A DNA stretch of 27,356 bases from positions 1-27,356 of IMG/VR virus record IMGVR_UViG_3300045945_000349; one strand, given 5' to 3'. The stretch's first letter is position 1. Every line of letters starts with the position of its first letter. A model generated the notes under the pieces. The model was not told where the DNA came from and made no database searches. It was given only the letters and a program-made list of their open reading frames with translations. The DNA is from a virus. A program made the position numbers and the translations under genes. Shown one piece after another: positions 1-7,467 of the stretch.

Positions 1-1
1 G

Positions 2-205
2 CTGCGCGTCCTCGGGCTCGGCCGCGCGCGCGCCTGGCTTCGCTGGGCGGGAGTGCGCACGTTCGGCCGGCGCGCGTGGAACGGGCACCGCGCAGCCGAC
101 GCCGCGAAGAGCCTGGGCGCGATCGCCCTCGGTCTGGTGCTGCTCGGGCAAGCGCTGTGGCTCGTCTTCATCGGCCTCCTTGTCGCTGCACGGTGGCCGC
201 TATGA
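2..205 (+). CDS. Partial membrane protein, C-terminal end
   Basis: The window opens inside a reading frame of which 67 residues are visible; the start lies upstream. The visible part has an Arg/Trp-rich, probably cytoplasmic stretch, then one strongly hydrophobic segment (about residues 43-62, rich in Leu, Ala, Val and Gly) and a short tail ending in RWPL. Its TGA at 203-205 overlaps the ATG of the next gene (ATGA), which supports the frame. It sits two genes before a lytic transglycosylase, so a lysis role such as a holin-like protein is possible, but I do not recognise the family. Seen: the frame, the membrane segment and the coupling. Inferred: any lysis role. Confidence 0.5.
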   Translation: MRVLGLGRARAWLRWAGVRTFGRRAWNGHRAADAAKSLGAIALGLVLLGQALWLVFIGLLVAARWPL

Positions 206-426
206 TATCCGACGCCGACGGCGTGATGTTCCTCTGCCCGTGCTTCGCAAGCAACGGTGGACCTATCGGAACCCACGCGGTGATTTGCTGGCGGCCAAGA
301 GTGCCGCAGGACACGTCGCCGACACCGGGCCGGTGGGAGATGGACGGCACAGGCTATACGGACCTCACCCTTCGCACGGGTTCGTCGTCCGTGCTCTTGA
401 CGAGTCCAGGTGGGTGCCGTGCGTGA
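202..426 (+). CDS. Small Cys-containing phage protein, 3' end apparently damaged
   Basis: A 74-residue product whose ATG overlaps the stop of the upstream gene; this is why 202 is preferred over the longer in-frame extension to 76. The body looks like a conserved small phage protein: an acidic start, MFLCPCF, a GGPIGTH segment, VICW, then a PGRW...GTG segment and a SVLLTSPGGC end. The frame then stops abruptly after GGCRA. In another frame the bases 419-442 read VREIVDA and stop with a TGA that forms an ATGA overlap with the transglycosylase start at 439, the arrangement used throughout this phage. A small deletion or frameshift near 415-420 would explain this. Function unknown. Confidence 0.5.
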   Translation: MISDADGVMFLCPCFASNGGPIGTHAVICWRPRVPQDTSPTPGRWEMDGTGYTDLTLRTGSSSVLLTSPGGCRA

Positions 427-438
427 GATCGTCGACGC

Positions 439-957
439 ATGACCGCTCCCGCCTGGCTCCCGAGCTACCTCGAGCAGCTCCTGACCGCCGCGGCGTTTCA
501 CTCTCTCCCCGTCGCGCGCCTCGCGGCCCTGGTCGAGCAGGAGAGCAACGGCGGGCTCAGCCCGCGCACCGGGCTCTACGATCCGCGCCAGCTCTACCGC
601 TATGAGCCGGCCTTCTGGGATCGCTACCTCGCGGGCCGCGCCGACTACGCGCCGCCGGCGGGCGCGGAGAGCGGCACGGCCTTCGAGCTGTGGAAGCAGC
701 GCGTCTCCGCGAGCTACGGCCTCTGCCAGATCATGTACCCGACGGCGCGGGACCACGGCTGGCCGAAGGAGTGGCCGCCCGAGGCGCTGCTCCAGCCGGG
801 CCCGAACCTCCTGCAGGCCGCGCGCATCCTCGCCGCGCACCGGCGAAACGTCCCGACCTGGCGCGACGCCTGGCTCCGCTACAACGGCGGCGGGCGGCCG
901 GCCTACGCCGACGAGGTCGAGGCGCGCGTGCCGCGCTTCGAGGATCTGCTCGCCTAG
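439..957 (+). CDS. Phage lytic transglycosylase (SLT/GH23-like endolysin)
   Basis: The 172-residue protein has the pattern of a soluble lytic transglycosylase, which cleaves peptidoglycan between MurNAc and GlcNAc. Residues 31-38 carry the catalytic motif, VEQESNG, with E35 the probable general acid. Residues 93-100 read YGLCQIMY, matching the G-L-x-Q-I-M/L motif of the family, and about 147-151 give the RYNGG motif near the C-terminus. No signal peptide or membrane segment is visible, so export would need a holin, or the protein acts from the virion. The position after a membrane protein at the left edge of the window fits a lysis cassette. Its end overlaps the end of a leftward gene by four bases. 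Confidence 0.88.
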   Translation: MTAPAWLPSYLEQLLTAAAFHSLPVARLAALVEQESNGGLSPRTGLYDPRQLYRYEPAFWDRYLAGRADYAPPAGAESGTAFELWKQRVSASYGLCQIMYPTARDHGWPKEWPPEALLQPGPNLLQAARILAAHRRNVPTWRDAWLRYNGGGRPAYADEVEARVPRFEDLLA

Positions 958-1157
958 CGCAGCGCGAGCCAGACGCTGCCGGCTACACAGGCGACGGCGG
1001 TGCCCTCGAAGAGAACGAAGAGGCAGAGGCCGCACCTTTCGAGCCATCGGCGACGGTGCAACGGCGCCAGCCCCCACGCCATTCCGCCACCGATGCCGGC
1101 AAAAGCGAAGCCCTGCGCAGCGTGGATCAGGGAGACGGCCATCGCGTGGTCGATCAT
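954..1157 (-). CDS. Small membrane protein, holin-like in layout
   Basis: A 67-residue protein with two hydrophobic stretches, about residues 15-32 (FAFAGIGGG region) and about 42-65 (LCLFVLFEG to SVWLAL), separated by a basic HRRRWLER loop. The ATG overlaps the TGA of the upstream gene (ATGA). It is the last gene of the leftward early operon and converges on the transglycosylase with overlapping stops. Two membrane segments and a small size suit a holin or antiholin, but no family signature is visible and expression from the early operon would be unusual for a lysis gene. The call rests on topology only. Confidence 0.55.
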   Translation of the reverse strand: MIDHAMAVSLIHAAQGFAFAGIGGGMAWGLAPLHRRRWLERCGLCLFVLFEGTAVACVAGSVWLALR

Positions 1158-2032
1158 CGGACCAGTTCCGCCTTGCCATCCTCGTAGACACGCTCGACGG
1201 CGCCAGGGCCGACGAAGCGGAAAGCCGAGCCGTCGGCACAGCGGCAGACGGGCTCCGCCGTCGGCGGCCTCGGCGTCGAGCCCGCGAAGTCGTGGCAGAG
1301 CCGCGCGCAGGGCTCGCGAAAGATCCGATCGGCGAGGCGCTGCACCTGGTCGCAGCCGGAAAGGAGGAGGACGGCGGCGAGGGAGGCGACGATCCCGAGA
1401 GCGCGCGCGGCGGCGATCCGCCGACGCAGCAGCGCCGCCTTCAGAGTCAGGTCCGCCAGCTCACGACTCCAACCGGCAACCGTCTCCTGCGTCACCTCCT
1501 TCGGTGCGGCGAGACGCACCGCGGCGGTGGCCTTGGGACACGAGAGGCGGTGCTTCCCGAGCGCCTGCGCGCGGCTGAAGCTGCGCCCGCACTCGCAGCG
1601 GAACGTCTCGGGGGACGGCTGGGGCATCGGATCCTCCTCCTCTTTCCGCGGCGGCGCCGCGATGATCTTGCGGGCCACGCTCGCCTCAGCCCGGCCGAGG
1701 TGCGCGCGGCGCTGCTGGCCGGCGTGACCTCGCGGGTCGGGGCCGGGGTTGATCCTTCGCCGCGTGCGCCGCTCGGGCGCGGGCGGCGGGCCGGCGCGCG
1801 TCACCGTCACCTCGCTGCGTTGCGCCAGGGCGACGACGCCGGGGCAGCCCTCGCAGCCGGCGAAGCGGTCGCGGTCGATCGTCGCGGAGAGGTCGGCGCC
1901 GCTCGCCTTCTTCGCCGCCGCGAGGCGGGCCTGGTTCGCCTGGCAGGCGCGCTCCGTCAACCGCGCGCGCAGCGGCGGGCAGTCGTAGAGGGTGACGGCG
2001 AGGGTCAGGCCCTGCGTCGTCGGGCTGGTCAC
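1154..2032 (-). CDS. Cys-rich protein with C2HC zinc finger and membrane anchor (possible fusion)
   Basis: Starting from the GTG that overlaps the stop of the upstream gene (GTGA), the frame is open for 292 residues. The N-terminal third has the pattern YDCPPLRARLT...C30...C60-x2-C63-PGVVALA, a zinc-binding-looking motif resembling those of small phage proteins. After a Pro/Arg-rich linker comes a C2HC finger (C146, C148, H161, C165, with aromatic and Leu core). Residues about 211-226 form a hydrophobic segment ending in LLSGC (C227), followed by a small domain with several Cys (CARLCH, CRCADG). An internal ATG at 1627 has a strong ribosome site, so a separate 157-residue product is likely. 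Whether the two halves are one protein or two in-frame genes cannot be settled here. Function unknown. Confidence 0.55.
   Translation of the reverse strand: MTSPTTQGLTLAVTLYDCPPLRARLTERACQANQARLAAAKKASGADLSATIDRDRFAGCEGCPGVVALAQRSEVTVTRAGPPPAPERRTRRRINPGPDPRGHAGQQRRAHLGRAEASVARKIIAAPPRKEEEDPMPQPSPETFRCECGRSFSRAQALGKHRLSCPKATAAVRLAAPKEVTQETVAGWSRELADLTLKAALLRRRIAAARALGIVASLAAVLLLSGCDQVQRLADRIFREPCARLCHDFAGSTPRPPTAEPVCRCADGSAFRFVGPGAVERVYEDGKAELVR
1625..1642 (-). promoter_or_regulatory. Strong internal ribosome binding site and ATG
   Basis: On the minus strand a purine-rich stretch, GAGGAGGAGG, lies about 5 bases before the ATG at 1627-1625. This is stronger than most sites in the operon. Translation starting here would give a 157-residue protein that begins just before the C2HC finger and shares the end of the longer frame. 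Confidence 0.6.
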
Positions 2033-2364
2033 CGCTGCACCCCCGCGGCCGCGAGCTGCGCCGCGTAGGAGCGCGTCCGCTCCTGGCAGGCCGGCGCGCC
2101 GCAGTCCACCAGGGCGCATTCCGGCGGCTCGGCCGGGCCGCGCAGCCGCGTCCCGCGGCAGAGATCGAGCCGCCGGTACGGCGCTACCAGGTCGCGGGCG
2201 TGCCCGAGAGCGCCGCTCCAGCGGCAGGCCACGCGCTGCGGCGCATCGTGCCGGCGTCGCGGCCGGGGCAGGGGCCCCTTCCCCTCCAGGACCGGCAGCG
2301 CCGCCTGCGGCGGGGCGGTCGAAGAGCGCCGGGAAGGCTGCTTTGCCCAGCCCGGCGCGCTCAC
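2029..2364 (-). CDS. Hypothetical small Cys-containing phage protein
   Basis: A 111-residue frame whose GTG overlaps the TGA of the recombinase gene and whose TGA overlaps the GTG of the next gene. Those two couplings fix the frame. The first 40 residues are Pro/Arg-rich and low-complexity. The second half has several Cys (ACRW, DLCRG, PECALVDCG, PACQER) that could bind a metal. No family is recognised. Placed directly after the integrase, it could be a recombination directionality factor or another accessory protein, but nothing in the sequence shows this. Confidence 0.55.
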   Translation of the reverse strand: MSAPGWAKQPSRRSSTAPPQAALPVLEGKGPLPRPRRRHDAPQRVACRWSGALGHARDLVAPYRRLDLCRGTRLRGPAEPPECALVDCGAPACQERTRSYAAQLAAAGVQR

Positions 2365-3902
2365 TGGAGCCCGCCCAGATCGAGGAGAATCCCTCCGGGG
2401 TGTGTCCCTACCGAGCGGAGGCGGTGACCGCGGCCCGGTAGCGACAAGAGCCGCAGCACCACGCCCGTGCAACGCGCGGCCGCGATCCCTGCGCGCTCGA
2501 AGAGAACGGCCTCGACCCCGGCCGCGAGGAGGCGGCGCTTCTCCGCCAGCTGCAGGAACGGCCAGGAGGCGAACGTGCTCGCCACCGCTGCCGCGATCTC
2601 CTCGGGGTCCGGGGTGTCGCCGGGCCCCGCCTCGAGATCGCGGCGCAGAGAGGCTTCTTGGCGCTCTAGCGATCGGATCCGGCCCTCGGCATCGGTCAGG
2701 GTGCGCAGGCCGCGCTCAAAAGAGGTCACGACGCGCTCGCGTTCGCGGCGGAGCTCCTCGAGGCGCTTCGTCCCGAGCTCCGGGTCGAGCTCGGCGACGG
2801 GCGCGGGCTCGAGCACCGCGGCGAGGGCGACCGCGAGGACCTCGGGATCGGCCAGAGCCCGGGCTACCGCGAGCTCGCCGGCCTGGTCGACCACCGCCTG
2901 GCCGAGCTGCCCCGTCGGGCACCCGCCGCGCTTCGTCGCCGTGCTGCAGCGGTACTTCCACCCCCAGCGCGCCAGGTGCGAGACGTAGAGCGGCGCGCCG
3001 CACAGCGCGCAGCGGGCCAGGCCGTAGAAGACCGCTGGCCCCCCGTCGCCGCGGCTCCGGCCACCGCGCCGACGCCGACCGTCGAGGATCTCCTGCACGG
3101 CTTCGAAGTCGGCAGGCGGCACGAGAGGCTCGGCGAAGACCGTCACCTCGAGGGGATCGGTGCGAGGGACGCACCGCTTGCCGATCCGCCGCAGCGCGTA
3201 GCGGCGCCGGCCGGCATAGATCGGGTTGCGGAGGAGATCCTTCACGCGCGTGCGGTCGAGGCCGAGCGTGCGCGCAAGCCGCGCGAAGTTGCGCTCGCCG
3301 GCGAGGACCTCGGCGAAGAGCCGGCGCACGATGCCCGCCTCGGGCCAGGTGTAGGACCACACGGGCCGGACCCCGCCCGCCTCGTCGCGCTCGAGGCGGT
3401 AGGCGACGGCCAGGGGGAGAGAGCTCGGCCCCTGCACGTGGCGCCCGGCCTTGCGGAGCTCCTCCTTCACCCGGTTGGCGCGCCGGGCGATGGCACGCCG
3501 CTCCATGCCGCCGAGCTCGCCGCGCAGCACCCCGAGGAGACCGCCCGTGTCCTCGGCCGGGTCGAGTACTCCCTCGCCGGAGAAGATCACCGACCCGGTG
3601 TCGGCGAAGCGATCGAGGATCGCGTAGTCCTCGAAGCGGCCGCGCCGGAAGAGCCGATCGAAGTCGACCACGACGACGCCGGCGATGCCGGGCTCCGCGA
3701 GCCGCTCGAGCACAGCGGCAAAGCGCGGCTCCTCGAGAACCTTTGCGCCGGAGACGCCGGCGAGCTCGACCCACTCGACGAGCTCGAGCTCGTGGCGGGC
3801 CGCGATGCGCGCGATCTCGGCGCGCTGCGCGGGCAGGCTCCCGCGGTCGGCGGCGGCCTGCGCCTCAGTGCTCACGCGAAGCAGCGCGATCGCCTGCCGC
3901 AT
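2361..3902 (-). CDS. Large serine recombinase (phage integrase)
   Basis: A 513-residue site-specific recombinase that would integrate the phage by a Ser-linked double-strand exchange. The N-terminal resolvase domain (about 1-145) begins MRQAIALLRVST with catalytic S11, and carries the VVVDFDRLFRR core and a GGMERRAIARRANRVKEELR E-helix. A recombinase domain follows (about 160-285), with a zinc ribbon next (C298, C301, C319, C328), a coiled-coil region (about 385-445) and a C-terminal tail. These are the usual parts in the usual order. The start at 3902 is chosen because the resolvase domain begins there and GAGGAGG lies just upstream; it overlaps the previous gene by 38 bases. No attP core is recognised next to it. 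Confidence 0.93.
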   Translation of the reverse strand: MRQAIALLRVSTEAQAAADRGSLPAQRAEIARIAARHELELVEWVELAGVSGAKVLEEPRFAAVLERLAEPGIAGVVVVDFDRLFRRGRFEDYAILDRFADTGSVIFSGEGVLDPAEDTGGLLGVLRGELGGMERRAIARRANRVKEELRKAGRHVQGPSSLPLAVAYRLERDEAGGVRPVWSYTWPEAGIVRRLFAEVLAGERNFARLARTLGLDRTRVKDLLRNPIYAGRRRYALRRIGKRCVPRTDPLEVTVFAEPLVPPADFEAVQEILDGRRRRGGRSRGDGGPAVFYGLARCALCGAPLYVSHLARWGWKYRCSTATKRGGCPTGQLGQAVVDQAGELAVARALADPEVLAVALAAVLEPAPVAELDPELGTKRLEELRRERERVVTSFERGLRTLTDAEGRIRSLERQEASLRRDLEAGPGDTPDPEEIAAAVASTFASWPFLQLAEKRRLLAAGVEAVLFERAGIAAARCTGVVLRLLSLPGRGHRLRSVGTHPGGILLDLGGLQ

Positions 3903-4050
3903 CGTCCTCCTCGAGCCCGACCAGGACCCGGGCCAACCGTAGCGCCTCCGCCTCGTCGCTCCGGAGCAGCGCACCACGAAGCCGCAGCTCGAGCTGCGCG
4001 CGCGCGCGGCCGATCTCGAGGGCCGCTTCGGCGAGGACGCGAGCGCTCAC
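3865..4050 (-). CDS. Small helical protein before the integrase
   Basis: A 61-residue frame starting with the GTG that overlaps the TGA of the zinc-ribbon gene (GTGA). It is rich in Ala, Leu, Arg and Glu and should form one or two long amphipathic helices, ending with an acidic GLEEDDAA segment. Its last 38 bases overlap the start of the recombinase in another frame. No family is recognised. The tight coupling on both sides argues for a real gene, although the high coding-like GC of all frames here leaves some doubt. Confidence 0.5.
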   Translation of the reverse strand: MSARVLAEAALEIGRARAQLELRLRGALLRSDEAEALRLARVLVGLEEDDAAGDRAASREH

Positions 4051-4376
4051 GGCCGCCGCTCCGCCTCGAGGTACTCCGACACGAGCGAGCCGAGAATGCT
4101 CGCGCGCGTCCCCGGCGCTTCGAGCGCCGCCAGGATCTCCTTGCGCAGCCCGCTCAGCTTCTCGTCGAGGCCGCGGCACGTCGCGAAGTGGGTGACGAAG
4201 CAGTCGGTGGCGCGCTCGGCGAGAAGGAGCGGCGTCACCTGCGTCACCCGGTACACCGGAGCGGGCACGTTCAGCGGCACCGTGCCGGGTTTCCCGTCTG
4301 CCTTCGTGATCGTCGCCAGCATGATCTTTGCGCCGCAGAGCTTGCAAGCGCGCGTCGGGAGGTCGGATCGGGTCAC
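4047..4376 (-). CDS. Small zinc-ribbon phage protein
   Basis: A 109-residue protein starting with GTG at the overlap with the upstream stop (GTGA). The N-terminus has CKLCGAKIMLATITKADGK, a CxxCG knuckle followed by a beta-hairpin-like segment, and further along HFATC gives a second His/Cys pair, so one zinc site is likely. The arrangement CxxCGxxI...HFATC is common in small uncharacterised phage proteins. The C-terminal 40 residues are helical. It lies between two small coiled-coil-type genes in the early operon. Molecular role unknown; nucleic-acid binding is a reasonable guess only. Confidence 0.65.
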   Translation of the reverse strand: MTRSDLPTRACKLCGAKIMLATITKADGKPGTVPLNVPAPVYRVTQVTPLLLAERATDCFVTHFATCRGLDEKLSGLRKEILAALEAPGTRASILGSLVSEYLEAERRP

Positions 4377-4612
4377 GGCTTGCGCTCCTCTCGCTGCAAG
4401 AGCTTCGTTGCGGCGCCGATCTCCGCCCACGCGACCCGCGCGCGCATTCTCCCCTCGGCCACGCGGCGCCGAACCAGCTCGACGTGCGCGAGCATCCGGC
4501 CCGCGCGCGCTAGCGCACCTTCCAGCTCGACGATCCGCGCTTCGAGCGCGGCCAGGCGGCGACGGCGGACGAAGGGAAGTCTCACCGCCCCCTCCGCCCC
4601 GCGCAGCTTCAT
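4373..4612 (-). CDS. Small coiled-coil protein
   Basis: A 79-residue, very basic protein with heptad-like Leu/Val/Ala spacing (LAALEARIVELEGALARAG, then HVELVRRRVAEG), so mostly helical and possibly a coiled coil. The ATG at 4612 lies directly against the stop of the upstream gene and its TGA overlaps the next GTG. No family or motif is recognised. Gene position and coupling are the main support. Confidence 0.55.
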   Translation of the reverse strand: MKLRGAEGAVRLPFVRRRRLAALEARIVELEGALARAGRMLAHVELVRRRVAEGRMRARVAWAEIGAATKLLQREERKP

Positions 4613-4960
4613 CTACTGACTCCGTTGCGGCTTCGGGCCGACGCGCGGGTCGGTGATCCCATGCCGCTGCTTGTAGCCGACGATGAAGGCGTCCAGTTCG
4701 TGCGAGATCAGGTCCATCCGTCGAAGGTCGCGCTCGGTCGGCTCGCTGCCCGGGTCGAGCATTCCCATGATCGAGCCGAAGAGGTGCTGCGCTCCGGCGA
4801 AGAAGGCGTCACGGAGCTGGTCGATTTGACCCCTGGGCATCGTCTGCCACGAATCTCCGTACGCCGCGAGCAACAGCGACGCGAACCCCAGCTCTACCAC
4901 CTGGCCCGCGTCCACGGCGCGGCCTGTCACGTGGGTGACTACCCTGTTGAGATCGGTCAT
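4613..4960 (-). CDS. Conserved phage protein of unknown function (helicase-linked)
   Basis: A 115-residue protein following the helicase gene. The start MTDLNRVVT at 4960 is preferred because GGGAGTGG lies about 7 bases upstream; an in-frame ATG 21 bases further up would overlap the helicase. The sequence has a well-ordered helical core, FFAGAQHLFGSIMGMLDPG, followed by EPTERDLRRMDLISHELDAF, a pattern that looks familiar from early regions of temperate phages, though I know no function for it. No membrane segment or metal site is seen. Confidence 0.68.
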   Translation of the reverse strand: MTDLNRVVTHVTGRAVDAGQVVELGFASLLLAAYGDSWQTMPRGQIDQLRDAFFAGAQHLFGSIMGMLDPGSEPTERDLRRMDLISHELDAFIVGYKQRHGITDPRVGPKPQRSQ

Positions 4961-4962
4961 CG

Positions 4963-6435
4963 CTAGATCCACTCCCGCCACGTTTCGCCGAGCACGAGGT
5001 CGGCAAGCGTGCGTTTGCCCCGTAGCGCGTCGAGAATCTGCTCGTCGACGGTCCCCGGAGTCACGAGGTCGAGGTACGAAACGCTCCCCGTCTGCCCGAT
5101 CCGGTGCGCGCGATCCTCGCTTTGCAGCCGCACCTCGAGATCGAACGTGTTCGAGTAGTAGACGACGGTGCGCGCCGCCGTGAGCGTGAGCCCGTAGCCG
5201 CCCGTCCGCGGCTGCCCGACGAAGAAGCGCGGACCGCCGGGAGACTGGAAGGCCTCGACCAGCTTCGGCCGCGCGGCGTCGAGCGTCTCGCCCGCGTAGA
5301 TGACCACCTCGCGCGACCCGTAGGCCTTGCGGAGTGTCTCGGCGATCGCGTGAACGTCCGCGGTGTAGCTTGCCCAGATGATCGCCTTCCCGTCCGTCTC
5401 CTCCAGCGCTTCGAGGAGCGCGTCGAGGCGCGCCGTCGCGATCCGCTCCGTCGTGCCGTCGGGCCGCGGGAGGTGCCCGCAGGCAATCTGGTGGAGGCGC
5501 AGGATGCGCGCGATCACGAGAGGTGCCTTCACCTCGAAGCCGGGCGCGCCCAGCTCAGCGCGCGCCTGGTCGCGCATGGCCCCGTAGATCCGCGCCTGCT
5601 CGGGCTCCAGCTCCACCTCGCGCCGCAGGTACACCTTCGGCGGGAGGTCGAGGCATTCCTCCTTCGTCGCCCGGTAGCTGTGCGCTTCGAGGCGCGCGTG
5701 CAGCTCTTCTACTCGACGGAACCCGACGACGCGCTGCACCTTGCGAAACTTCGGCTGCCGCTTCTCCGCATCCCAAAGCCGAATCTCCTCCGTCTTCAGA
5801 TCGCAGTAGCGAGCCCGCATCGCGTACCAGCTCCGCACGCCGAGCACCTCGGGATCGAGGAAGAGACAGGGCGCGTAGAGGTCCAGCGGGCTCTTCGTGA
5901 TCGGCGTGCCGGTCAGGATCCTCCGGTAGGGCGCCAGGTGACGAAGACGCAGCAACGCCTTCGTGCGCTGTGCGTTCGGATTCTTGATCGTCGTCGCCTC
6001 GTCCACGATGACGAGCGCGCGGCGGGCCCGCAGGAACTGCTCGGCGAACGCCGCTCCGCGCTCCGTTGCGAAGGCCTCGACGTTCATGCAGAGCCAAACG
6101 AAGAAATTGCCACCGGAGCACGCTCCCGCTTCAAGTGAGGCCCGCTTCTTCTGACCCGCTACTGCCGACCAAGTGAAGACGCGATGCAGAGGTATGGGAG
6201 GCCGCAGCTCTTCAAAGCTCCAGTGCTTCGGGATCTCGACCGTGCTCCAGTTGCGATACACGCCCTTTGGCGCGACGACGAGCGCAGCGTCGATCTTCCC
6301 GAGCTCGTAAAGGTGCGCGGCTGTCTCGATTGCCACCCGGCTCTTGCCGAGGCCCATGTCGAGGAAGAGCGCGAATGCCTCGCGGTCACGCGAGCGCTCG
6401 AGCGCTTTGACCTGGTGCGCGTAGAGCGGAAGCAT
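4963..6435 (-). CDS. SNF2-type DEAD/DEAH-box helicase/ATPase
   Basis: A 490-residue superfamily 2 ATPase of the SNF2 type seen in many temperate phages, where it is thought to act in phage DNA replication or recombination. Visible motifs: a Q-like motif (YAHQVKALE, 5-13), Walker A DMGLGKS (26-32), the DEAT Walker B box (145-148) followed by KNPNAQRTKAL, motif III LTGTPITKSPLDLY, and motif VI SEDRAHRIGQ (439-448). The C-terminal part is LDLVTPGTVDEQILDAL, typical of SNF2 proteins. Length is normal for the phage form without an attached nuclease. GGAGGG lies 7 bases before the ATG. It follows a pair of intergenic hairpins, which may affect its expression relative to upstream genes. Confidence 0.92.
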   Translation of the reverse strand: MLPLYAHQVKALERSRDREAFALFLDMGLGKSRVAIETAAHLYELGKIDAALVVAPKGVYRNWSTVEIPKHWSFEELRPPIPLHRVFTWSAVAGQKKRASLEAGACSGGNFFVWLCMNVEAFATERGAAFAEQFLRARRALVIVDEATTIKNPNAQRTKALLRLRHLAPYRRILTGTPITKSPLDLYAPCLFLDPEVLGVRSWYAMRARYCDLKTEEIRLWDAEKRQPKFRKVQRVVGFRRVEELHARLEAHSYRATKEECLDLPPKVYLRREVELEPEQARIYGAMRDQARAELGAPGFEVKAPLVIARILRLHQIACGHLPRPDGTTERIATARLDALLEALEETDGKAIIWASYTADVHAIAETLRKAYGSREVVIYAGETLDAARPKLVEAFQSPGGPRFFVGQPRTGGYGLTLTAARTVVYYSNTFDLEVRLQSEDRAHRIGQTGSVSYLDLVTPGTVDEQILDALRGKRTLADLVLGETWREWI

Positions 6436-6459
6436 CCGATCCCTCCGGAGACGAGAGAA

Positions 6460-6495
6460 GGCCCGGGGCAGCCCTCCGTGAAACCACCCCGGGCC
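6460..6495. repeat. Inverted repeat, 9-bp stem (hairpin nearest the helicase)
   Basis: GGCCCGGGG at 6460-6468 is the exact reverse complement of CCCCGGGCC at 6487-6495, with an 18-base loop. In the leftward transcript the stem is followed by UUCUCUCGUC. It could act as a partial terminator or as an mRNA stabiliser between the 285-residue gene and the helicase. Confidence 0.65.
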
Positions 6496-6497
6496 CC

Positions 6498-6536
6498 GGT
6501 GCGCGCTCTCGAACCACCACCCCCCGAGCGCGCACC
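6498..6536. repeat. Inverted repeat, 11-bp stem (second tandem hairpin)
   Basis: GGTGCGCGCTC at 6498-6508 pairs perfectly with GAGCGCGCACC at 6526-6536 across a 17-base loop. It lies two bases from the neighbouring hairpin, and both loops carry a GAA(A)CCACC string. It starts only about ten bases after the stop codon of the leftward 285-residue gene. Confidence 0.65.
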
Positions 6537-6546
6537 GACCCCGTCG

Positions 6547-7404
6547 CTAGACCGGGACCCCGTCGTCGGGCGCCTCGGGGATCCCGTCGAGCTCGTCGGG
6601 CCGCACCTTCACGCGGCCCTCGACGAGCAGCTGATGAAACGAGCGCGCCTCGCGGTAGAGCCGCGCGTCGGTGAGCGCGCCGACGATCTCCGGCGCCCAG
6701 GTGTGCCAGCTCTTGCCGTCCTTCTCCTCGCGCACCGTGCGCAGCTTCGACACCACGGAGAAGCGCGGCCGCGGCTTCGAGACGCCGTCCACGAGGAGCG
6801 GCTGATACTGCCGCAGCAGGCTGTTCCAGCGCTTGCTCGGCCGCAGCGCCGTCCGCCGCATCCGGATCGCGTAGGGCTCGCCCATCCCGTCGGCCAGGAG
6901 CAGCACGAAGTGGAGCGCCACGTCCTGCAGGAAGTAGCCGGTGTCGGCGACCAGCACGTCGCGGTTCTTCTCGTCGCGGCGCGTCGGCTGCGCCGCGCGC
7001 GGGTCCGTCACCTCGAAGGACTCGACGAAGCTCGCCGCGTCGCCGTCGATCTTCATGAGGTTGACCTGCGGCCGGAAGTGGGCCGAGAGCACGCGGATTC
7101 CGCTCTCCCCGTCGAAGAGCCGGCCGAGCAGCGTGTCGCAGATCTGCCCCGCCTTCGCGCCCGGCAGGTAGGCCGCGTGCGCCTCGTCGAGCTGCGGGCT
7201 CATCTTCTGCAGGATCACGAGCGTCGGGATCTGGACGTCTTCGCTCCGCTCCTCCTCGTAGCCGGCGCCCGCGTCGCCGGCAAGCTCCGCCTCGGGGATC
7301 ATCTCCAGCGCGCTCTCACCGCGCGTGGCGAGCGCGCTCTGCGTGCCCTCGCTCTCGCCGAGGCCGAGGTCCTGCGCCTCGGCCGTGTCCGTTCGCTTCG
7401 CCAT
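6547..7404 (-). CDS. Conserved phage protein, possibly ssDNA-binding or recombination-related
   Basis: A 285-residue soluble protein. The first 55 residues are acidic and low-complexity. The core begins IPTLVILQKMSPQLDEAHAAY, continues PGAKAGQICDTLLGRLFDG and VLSAHFRPQ, and later has GYFLQDVALHFVLLLADG and RPSKRWNSLLRQY. The combination of an IP-x-L-x-x-LQ-x-x-SPQ start, a G-x-I-x-DTL-x-G segment and a KWNSL motif occurs in a family of phage early proteins, to my knowledge of no proven function. Placement between a coiled-coil protein and a SNF2 helicase suits DNA metabolism. AGGAGAG lies 5 bases before the ATG. The role is inference from position. Confidence 0.72.
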   Translation of the reverse strand: MAKRTDTAEAQDLGLGESEGTQSALATRGESALEMIPEAELAGDAGAGYEEERSEDVQIPTLVILQKMSPQLDEAHAAYLPGAKAGQICDTLLGRLFDGESGIRVLSAHFRPQVNLMKIDGDAASFVESFEVTDPRAAQPTRRDEKNRDVLVADTGYFLQDVALHFVLLLADGMGEPYAIRMRRTALRPSKRWNSLLRQYQPLLVDGVSKPRPRFSVVSKLRTVREEKDGKSWHTWAPEIVGALTDARLYREARSFHQLLVEGRVKVRPDELDGIPEAPDDGVPV

Positions 7405-7467
7405 CGCTTCTCTCCTGGGTTGTTGACCCGGTGCCCGGCCGGGATGCCAGCGCGGCCCGCCCTTCGC

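Noticed and set aside
1-957. Host gene at the left edge
   Set aside because: The visible genes are coupled to a phage transglycosylase and look like a phage lysis cassette; no host feature is present.
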